From Pteria penguin (lineage: Eukaryota; Mollusca; Bivalvia; Pterioida; Pteriidae), in assembly GCA_035048485.1 (NCBI GenBank), contig CM068583.1, forward strand, positions 30,631,505 to 30,695,504: a stretch of DNA of 64,000 bases, given 5' to 3'. This document shows, in pieces, positions 56,430 to 64,000 of this stretch. Below the pieces are notes generated by a model that was not told the origin of the DNA, made no database searches, and saw only the letters and a list, made by a program, of their open reading frames with translations. Position numbers and translations under genes: made by a program. Numbering within the stretch: the stretch's first letter is position 1; each line of letters begins with the position of its first letter.

Positions 56430-57215
56430 TATAATCAATGAAAACAATCTGGTTTGTGTGCACTCTGACATTGACCTTGTAAATATGATCTTGGTTCAAG
56501 GTCATTACACATCCTTGGGTCATGGACAACAACTGTATAAAATATGATAGTACTGCAACGTAACATTAAGAAGTTATGGCTTCGACAAGAATTCTGGCTA
56601 AGTGTGTACTGTGACCTTGACCTTGTAGATATGACTTTGGTTAAAGGTCATGACACACCCTCACGTCATGGAAAACAGTTGTGTAAAATCTCCCTCCAAA
56701 TTAAAAGGAAGAAGTTACGACTTGGACAAGAATTCTGGCTATGTATGCACTATGACATTGACTTCGTAGATATGACCATGGTTCAAGGTCATGGTACACC
56801 CTTGGGCCACGAACAACAGTTATGTAAAATATAATCTCTCTCCAAAGTAACAGACATACGGACAGACACACAGACGGACAACACACTCCGTACATTGTGA
56901 TACACATCTTTGGATCATGGAAAACAATGGTGTGAAATATTATCCAGATCCGACATAACAGTAAAGAGCTATGACCCGTACACGGATTTTGACCATGCGT
57001 GCACTGTGACCTTGACCTTGGAAATAGGATATTGAGTCAACGTTATGACACATCCTTGGGTCATCGACAACAATTATGTGAAATATTATCCAAATCAAAC
57101 TTGGCAGTAAGAAGTTATGATCCGGACAAGGATTTTGGCTATATGTGTACTGTGACCTTGACCTTGAAGATATGACCGTGGGTCGAGGTCATGACACACC
57201 CTTGGTGTATCGTTT
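56430..57215 (+). repeat. Tandem repeat, unit about 144 bp, five recognisable copies
   Basis: The phrase CTGTGACCTTGACCTTG (or a close variant) occurs near 56466, 56609, 56752, 57006 and 57150, mostly 143-144 bp apart. Each is followed by GGTCATGACACACCCTTGG-like and AGAAGTTATGACTTGGACAA-like segments. The third-to-fourth interval (254 bp) contains a diverged or partial unit with a CAGACAGACACACAGACGGA-like patch. Confidence 0.85.
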
Positions 57216-58024
57216 CACCCCTAATATTAATTAATTTGCACACAAGGAAATATGTGTATCACTGTGTATTACACAATTGTGAAGATCAAGAAAAACATAT
57301 AAACACAGCTCAAGGGGGCCAACAACCTTCGCATTGGATGTATTAATTTACAACAATCAGACAGCATAATTTTGCACAACTCTACTCACATTTTTTCTTG
57401 AAAGGGGCTTGGTTGGGCTTGGGGTGGGGTTTAGACCAAGCCTCAAAATGTTGGATCCGCCACTGAACAACTACCGGTGGTTGTGTACATACACTCCCGC
57501 CCTTTTTCTCATAACACAATATACCAGTACATGCTTCTTTTTCAAAGCTTTGAATAGACAGTTTTACTTTTTTTTAATCCCGCAATTCTTAATTATAGAT
57601 GGGTTTATAACTAAAAAAAAATATAATTGTGTCATACACAGGTCCGAAACCGAGGTGACACTTTATCTTTGCTCCCACTGACCCTAGAAGACTCCATCGT
57701 ACGTATATGTCACTTTTCATATTAGTCATCACAAAATCTTTTAAGTATTCAAAGAAAGTGATCGTAAAAAATTAATGTCATGAAAATTTGAACATAGAAG
57801 ATCATGATCCACATGTCCGGTATTGCATTCGCGTACCATCGCCATTGTAATTTCAGCGAGAGCGTAAGCGGCCAATACCCCATTGACCTTTGACATGCAA
57901 CGTAAAACCGCTTATATCTGAAAGTGTGGATTCAACTACATTTGAACTGTCAGGTACCAAGGAATAATACTACGGTTTTCATACCTATAAACTTTTCTTT
58001 AATATTAGTCACTTATTAATTTCA
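57216..58024. other. Intronic sequence, no exon seen
   Basis: It contains a lone hAT-like end (GATCCGCCACTGA, 57462-57474) and G-rich DNA near 57405-57430. Nothing coding. Confidence 0.45.
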
Positions 58025-58028
58025 TTAA

Positions 58029-58558
58029 AGGAGCCTGGTCCGATTGAAGTCGGGAAAAGTGTAAAAAAATGTAAGCGGATTTCTTAAACGGAAATCGATT
58101 GTTAGTATATTATCTAAGATGTATAAAAAGTATCGGTACCAAAGTCGATGTCGTTAACGAGATATGCTAGTTTTAAATTTGCAACATAACCGCACCAGCT
58201 TTTGAATATTGATGAGGATGGTCAGAGAACATTTGTTCCACTTTTGGTGTTTTGTCTTTTGAGTCTGTGTATAGATTTTTTCTACCGCACTTTTGCTTTT
58301 TCCCGTGCTCGTATTCCTCCATGTGCACCATTGTTGTTGTTTTCTACAGTGGATATCCGCGCACCCGCATGATTATGGGCGGAAAACTCGCTTCATTTGG
58401 ACAATTGAAACCAACCGAATTTAATTCTACTCAATTACCTTTATTCTACGAAAACATTGAGTGATTTTAGTTTTAAATTTTGCAATTAACACAAAGTTTA
58501 TAATTTATGCAATTTATCCTTTTCATACTATAATTTTCCACTCTCGGACCAGGTCCCT
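58029..58558. mobile_element. TTAA-flanked MITE, 530 bp
   Basis: The ends AGGAGCCTGGTCCGA and TCGGACCAGGTCCCT are inverted (one mismatch in 15), and TTAA flanks both sides (58025-58028 and 58559-58562). A TTAA target is used by piggyBac and Kolobok elements; the AGG terminus suits Kolobok better, but that is inference. An open frame of 70 codons inside has no domain. Confidence 0.85.
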
Positions 58559-59079
58559 TTAATCAAATAAATAATAAAGTACGTGATGTCAGAGGATCAT
58601 TACTGACTAGTTGATAACACTTTATCATTTTTATCATTACACAGAGTTAAAAATTCCAGGACAATTGGTCATATTTTCAAATTCCTCTGGTCAAGAATTA
58701 AAATTAATATTTGGGATTTGGATTTTATTGAATATTATTCTGTTCAGTAATAGAATTAAATCATTTTGCATGACAGTTAATTAGAACATTTGACAATGGA
58801 ATAAATTAAAATGAAATAATTGACTGAAGTATTTTCTCAGTTTATGGCGCCGAACCCAGGAATTCGGAGTATCGCAATTATTATAACGTCAACATATACG
58901 CGCACTTTGTGATTGTTGTGACATCATATAATTATAGCATAAGTTAACGCAGATTTTTTATCCTGATAACGCGATCATACACATCCGCTCCGTTTTTTTC
59001 CTGTGTGCTAAAACAATCCTTGCAAACGCTTTTACAAAAATCTAGGAGGATCAAATTCAAAGTAGAAAAAAAATTAAAA

Positions 59080-59250
59080 AGTCGTGATTACGGGATAAAA
59101 AAAATCGTTATTACGGAATAATAATAAAATCATGATAAAAAAATTTAGAAAATCAAAAAGTCGTAATTATGATATAATTACAAATTAAGAAAGTCGTTAC
59201 TTCGAGATAAAAAGTGGTTTTTTACGAGTTTAAAAAGTCATTATTACGGC
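59080..59250 (+). repeat. Degenerate AAAAAGTCGTTATTACGGGATAA minisatellite
   Basis: Six or so imperfect units of AAAAGTCGT(A/G)ATTACG(A/G)GATAAA with variable A-rich spacing. Confidence 0.7.
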
Positions 59251-59766
59251 ATGTGCGTTGGGTTTTTTTTATCCCATTCTTTCTTGCCCTCTGCATAGAA
59301 TTGTTTATTGTTTATGACCCTTAAATATTCACGATCAGTAAAACGATACGTCCTAGGGTTTTGCATATCATAGCTATATGAAAAGATACAGTCACTTAAA
59401 TTAGTAGGGAAGTACATGCATAATGAGAAATAGGAAGAATTCCTCCAAAAGAAGTGTGAACTAGATACATAACAGGAAAAACTCATTGTCTGCAAAGTTT
59501 CGTCTACTTGGTCTTTATCAAGTGGAAAGAAAATAATGGCCAAGTGACTGAAAAATGTCTAGACATTGGGTGTTTCTTGCAGGTTATTTAGTTAATGAGT
59601 GTTTCGTGTTATTTATTTATGCGTAATGAATTATGAAATATTCTAGAATTAGTATCAAGTGAGATTAAGCTATATGAAATATGACAACGTGGTATTTTAT
59701 ATTATCTATTAACGTATCATCTAGCTGTAAATGAAAAGATCTATATTTCTATTGTTTTCACCGCAG

Positions 59767-60051
59767 ATGGACCAAGTGGAGTGACGATTTCACCTCAGAA
59801 TCACTCATTGAATATCGTGGAAGGAAATCAAATTGGCCCATACTCCTGTACAGCGGACTGTAATCCACCCTGTAAAATTGAGTGGAAATTCCAAGGACTG
59901 GACGGGAGATTTAAAGTACTGGAAAATTCAAACAACTTCAGGATCAGTAATGTTTTAAGAACCCAGTCAGGAATATATCGCTGTAGAGCTAGTACAGATC
60001 TAAATGTCATTCCTTCCTACTCCCGAGATGACATCAAAATCAACGTCTTAT
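59767..60051 (+). CDS. Ig-like domain exon with extra cysteine pair
   Basis: A 285-bp exon, acceptor TTGTTTTCACCGCAG, donor GTCTTAT|GTAAGT, phase 1 at both ends. It starts YGPSGVTISPQN after joining the previous exon and encodes GNQIGPYSCTADCNPPCKIE-W, NNFRISNVLRTQSGIYRCRA and KINVLY. Canonical cysteines are in SC and YRC, and there is an additional C-x3-C in ADCNPPC, a pattern seen in some adhesion-type Ig domains of molluscs and fish (recall). It is the third Ig exon on this strand. The coding sequence must continue beyond 60052, but no further exon was recognised before 64000. Confidence 0.87.
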
Positions 60052-60381
60052 GTAAGTTGTATACAGTATATATAACTTGATAATTGTTTTCGGATATGCA
60101 TTTAAGATAATAATCATGGTAAAACAAAAGATTAAAAAATAACATTTTACATACAGATTGAAGATAAATCCCGAGGAGAATAACTCATAACAAGTCACCA
60201 GTCTGGATCATCTAAGCGTTTGTGAAATAGTCTCATTCAATCAGTGTCATCTGTGTTTATGTCGGTTTTTATCACGAGAACATGCTTGTGTAAACTTGAA
60301 CGATAGAATAACTGTCTGATTGAAAACTGCATTTCAACATAATTAAATTTTTGATTTCCTTAGAGTAATTCGTTGAATTTA

Positions 60382-60548
60382 GGGGTTACCATGCGAGTGT
60401 TATACAAAAACTGACAGGGTATCGGCGAATACCCTGTCAGAAATTGAGTTTCACTGCGAGGCGTTAGCCAAGCTGTGAAACGGAAATTTCTGACAGGGTA
60501 TTCGCCGATACCCTGTCAGTTTTTGTAAAACACAAGCATGGTAACCCC
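60382..60548. repeat. Palindrome within palindrome (cruciform-prone element)
   Basis: Outer arms GGGGTTACCATGC (60382) and GCATGGTAACCCC (ending 60548), continuing with few mismatches. Each arm contains its own 12-bp inverted repeat around CGGCGA or TCGCCG (CTGACAGGGTAT...ATACCCTGTCAG; 60411-60440 and 60490-60519). Confidence 0.9.
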
Positions 60549-60782
60549 ATTCTAATGCATTTGGCAAAATAATTACAACTAGAAGCACAGAGTTATGGTT
60601 TTCTAAGCCAATTCGCTAATCACAGTCAAATAAAAAACTGCAGGGTATCGTGACGTAACAAATCAGAAACTGCAGGGTATCGTGACGTCATATCAAAAAC
60701 TGCAGGGGTATCGCGAATACCCTTGCAGTTTTTAATCGAGCAGCCAATGAGATCGCGTGTTACAAACAAAGTGCATTAGAAT
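60549..60782. repeat. Adjoining inverted-repeat element
   Basis: CATTCTAATGCATTT (60549) and AAGTGCATTAGAATG (ending 60782) are inverted with one mismatch. Inside are three CTGCAGGGTATCG words and a closing GGGTATCGCGAATACCC palindrome, related in style to the preceding element. Confidence 0.75.
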
Positions 60783-62640
60783 GTATGTTCACATAAAACA
60801 GTTGCAGGTTTTCACCAATATGTTTATACAAAATGCTACACGTATTTACGAACTTGTACCAGACAAATCATGTGTACCTTACAAACAATTACAAGAACGC
60901 ATTAAATGATGACGTCATTCGCATATAACTTTGGGATTTTCATATTCTAAAAGAGCACACTTTTCAAACGTTTCTTTTAGATCATTTTCATTTCATATTC
61001 CCCGTTTTGAATTATACAGTCGATAGTGTATTCAGGACACCAAAAGTGAGAGTGGCTAGGCAAACAGTAGATGCTTCTCGTGCATCTGATTGGTCATCTT
61101 GGGATGTTGCTGGGGATTCAACGTTGCCATGACACCAGTTACATCTGTATTTTACAGTATCGTATGGTCTTAAAGGAAATTTTAAAAATAGTGATATCGC
61201 GACCCAGAGACAGGGTATTAACAATGTTGGATATCAAAGTATCGGTTCTGGGATCGAACTGAAGTTTCTTGCATTGCATTGCATAAGGGCTTAACCAGTA
61301 CAACACACCGTGCCTACTTAAGTGGTTTGAATATACAAAAAAAATTGAAATGACTTAATTAATGTGTATTGTATACTTAATTTGTGCTGTCAATTCACTG
61401 TGAAGTATACTTTGGTAGCAATGACATAAATATTAATAGAATTTTTCTTTCAATCATTAACAGGGGTGGTGTGATACACCCATATACCAGATGGAGACAA
61501 ACTTACACCCATTTCGTGTCTGTACCCATATGGTATGTCAGATGATGACCGGAATTACATATTGTGATATCTGCCGGATCATTCTGGCCGAATAAGACGG
61601 AGTGGGATTGTTAAACTGAATTGCATTGATAACACTATCAAATTAACTAAATAAACATTTGTGAAAAGTAAAATACGAAAGTAACTGGTGTCACATGACT
61701 ATGACACGGACAATAATGTACCAGAGAGGGCATTCACGGACCCCAGAAATTCAGAGGTGAGACCAGGTGCCCGGGAGGAGTGAAAATTGACGAAATGCAC
61801 TTTTACAATATATCAATAATTTCTATTCATGTTTCCATGTAGTTCAAAATTTTAACATTTTAGAGACAATTTCCCATCTCAAAGCTACATTTTCACAATT
61901 TAAAACTGAATTTTTATTTATTGTCTTATTTCATTCATTTTATTACCAAAAAAAAAGTTTGTTTAAAAGTTTATAATTGAATTCTGTTACTTTCTTTTCA
62001 AACATCTCATTGATTTTATTGATGTATATCAATTTCTCAATATCTGACACCCTAAAAAAAAAAAAAGACTGATACAATGGAATATGAAATGGGGTTTTTT
62101 TTCGTAGTTAGATGTCGTATATCAATTTTAATGTTATTTCAGAAATTTGGATAGATTTATTTTTAGTTTAGTTGCGTTGCGTTAAGTTTAGTTTAGTTTA
62201 AACTAAACTAAATTATTTTTTCCAAAAACAAAACTCAATTTCATACAAATATTCTGATATAAAAATTCTTGTTAATTATATTTCTTCAAGTTTTTAAACA
62301 AGTGACTCATAATTTTAAACAATAGAATGTTTTTTGAATTTCAAATTTTCATAAAATCACTTCAAAGGTTAAATTTCATTTTCATCAACAATATCAGTAA
62401 CGCATATCATTCCCGTTAGAGTCCAATTTTGAATATGATCTTATTATACCACACGGTTTACACAGAAAATCATATAATACATGAAATATTGGAGTTTTTT
62501 TTTCTTTTACATGGATTAAAAAATGCAAATATCTATAACGTTTATAAGACTTGTTTTTGATCTATTGGCCATTTCCGCATTTTGTTCGATGCAGGAGCTT
62601 ATCTTAGTAGAATGTGTTCAAACCTCTAGAAAAACGTTAA
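60783..62640. other. No gene seen
   Basis: AT-rich. It contains a 26-bp perfect palindrome at 62187-62212 (centre GTTTAAAC). A possible CAG-preceded block at 61467-61570 has no supported reading. Confidence 0.45.
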
Positions 62641-62650
62641 GTGTTAGGAG

Positions 62651-62812
62651 AGGGGCAGGTTTGGTAAAGTGGTTAAGCGTCTGGTTTGTGGTGCAGAGGA
62701 TCCGGGTTCGATTTCTGAGTTGCGCCACCTTGCTTAAGAGGTTAATTACTTCCTGCTTCTGTGTCACTGAAAAAAATGATGACGTACAACATCAACCAAC
62801 AACCAACCAGTA
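62651..62812 (+). mobile_element. tRNA-derived SINE (family 1), longer copy
   Basis: TTTGGTAAAGTGGTTAAGCG (A-box) and ATCCGGGTTCGATTTCTGAG (B-box), then TTAAGAGGTTAATTACTTCC and CTGCTTCTGTGTCACTGAAA, with a CAACCAACAACCAACCAG tail. Same order as the 16416 copy (AAGAGGTTGGTAACCTCCTG, CTTCCATGTCGCGATATAAC). No exact target duplication found. Confidence 0.82.
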
Positions 62813-62928
62813 TGATTGATATTGATTTATGTAGTCATTGATGCAAACTGAACAAAATTACAAAAGAGTAAATATTAGTAGAGTAACCGAAGTCGTCGTT
62901 CGAAAAAAGGAAGGTAACTCATTTCATT

Positions 62929-62950
62929 TGGGCCGGCACGCGCCGGCCCA
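62929..62950. repeat. GC-rich 9-bp stem-loop
   Basis: TGGGCCGGC-ACGC-GCCGGCCCA in AT-rich DNA: a perfect stem with a four-base loop. Isolated; no adjoining gene. Confidence 0.75.
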
Positions 62951-64000
62951 TTTACTGATTTAACTTTGGAGAAAACACTGTGATTTACTGCTGCCCTGTA
63001 AAGTACTATGATTCACTGCGGTATTACTTTGTTTACTATATATCATCTTGGTCACTAAAGGTCATTAAAACGCTTAACAAATACGTTACGTTCACATCCT
63101 TTGTACATATTATCGTGAAATTTTTTTCCCCTGTTATTATAAGGGCAGAAAATTATGACATCATCGTTGCGGCGCTATTTATAGATATGTATATACGGCG
63201 ATGCTGTGCTCAATGTTTAGTTTATTTTTAGAAACCTTGCTGTACGCGATAGTATAGAAGGGATTACCGGAGAGGTTCAGTTTACCGAAAAGATCGTAAA
63301 ATCTACCGAAAAGAAAATTACAGAATAAAAATTTACTAGTATTTCCTCTGATTAAAATTATAAGTGATTACTGAAGAAATTGTATTCTAAGACGTATATG
63401 TAAACTTATACTAAACAATGATACATAAAAGTCAAGTTATACCTATTTAAGCCTTTTAAGTCATTGATTCAAATTTTAATGTCATGTCATCATCTATAAT
63501 TTCATACATTTGTCTGAAACAAGAGTGTCTTAGGTTGTACGATTAACCTCCAAAAATAACTTGAGAGACGAGATGGGCATAACTTCATAAAAACAAATTT
63601 TCTACGATATTTTTAAAGGTTAATTGTACAACAGAATGATTACTTAAAGATAAATAAAGACAACAGGTCAGTTTGAAATTATTATCACTAATTATGTAGA
63701 TATGAAGTTTGAATTAAAGTTTTCATAGAAATTAGTAAGAAATTGCAAGAAAATTAAAAGTAATTCAAAATAATACAAACTGTTTTGATACTACTACTTT
63801 AAACCTTTTTGTTCATAATTCCAAAAGTATAATAGGTAAAAAAAAATCCCCATGAATTTTTAAACTTAAACCGTAACATTTAAATTCAAATTTTTATTCT
63901 TTGGTTTGATTTCATTGTAATATTCTTAATTTGGATTCAGTCAATAATACTGAAAGATATTTTGAATTTAAAGGTTATATTGAAATCATTTTAAGTAACA
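62951..64000. other. No gene seen
   Basis: AT-rich window end; only short frames. No exon that would continue the Ig gene could be supported. Confidence 0.45.

Noticed and set aside
61467..61600. Fourth Ig exon after a CAG acceptor-like site
   Set aside because: No reading frame gives an Ig pattern (Cys...Trp...Tyr-x-Cys) with phase 1, and stops occur early.

Overview
The window looks like nuclear DNA of an animal, most probably a bivalve mollusc or another marine invertebrate. It is AT-rich, and the few real coding pieces are split by GT-AG introns. It is dense in tRNA-derived SINEs, CR1/Jockey-like LINEs, MITEs, fold-back elements and a 72-bp satellite. There are no operons, Shine-Dalgarno sites or prokaryotic genes. 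The species assignment is inference from repeat and protein style only.

Layout. 1-5.5 kb: short inverted repeats, a 20-bp minisatellite, a MITE, and a broken coiled-coil/transposon-like gene (- strand) whose two coding pieces flank a copy of a three-copy interspersed repeat. 8.1-17.2 kb: one decayed non-LTR retrotransposon (- strand; ORF1, endonuclease, RT, terminal Cys/His motif). It has been split by a Tigger/pogo transposon, by a SINE with an 11-bp target duplication, and by a 2.8-kb block that carries a second, YLDD-type reverse transcriptase remnant with a huge (TA)n run. 18.5 kb: another LINE RT scrap. 20.8-25.5 kb: about 64 copies of a 72-bp satellite, open in reading frames on both strands. 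26-27.7 kb: a fold-back element with arms made of short tandem repeats. 30.7-33.8 kb: a hairpin-ended repeat element abutting a dead Maverick/Polinton-type DNA polymerase B fragment (- strand).

35.87-42.57 kb is the most coherent unit: a 6.7-kb DNA transposon with about 70-80-bp terminal inverted repeats and two convergent genes. The right-hand gene (- strand) is an apparently intact two-exon THAP-zinc-finger plus DDE transposase of about 450 aa. The left-hand gene (+ strand) encodes a SAP domain and a YqaJ-type nuclease, with a frameshift in each visible exon. This layout fits the ISL2EU/IS4EU type of transposon.

43.5-50.5 kb: a putative small proline/tyrosine-rich gene start with a TATA box, a packaging-ATPase-like fragment, and two fold-back elements with exact 12-bp and 8-bp target duplications; the second has itself been hit by a SINE and a TA-flanked MITE and also carries a LINE tail. 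52.4-53.3 kb: an intact single-exon 319-aa coiled-coil ORF of unknown function, flanked by diverged direct repeats.

Three phase-1/phase-1 exons with immunoglobulin-like folds (28451-28744, 55351-55650, 59767-60051; + strand) probably belong to one or two cell-surface Ig-superfamily genes. Their introns hold nearly all the mobile DNA of the right half. The last two exons almost certainly belong together; linkage of the first across 26.6 kb is inference.
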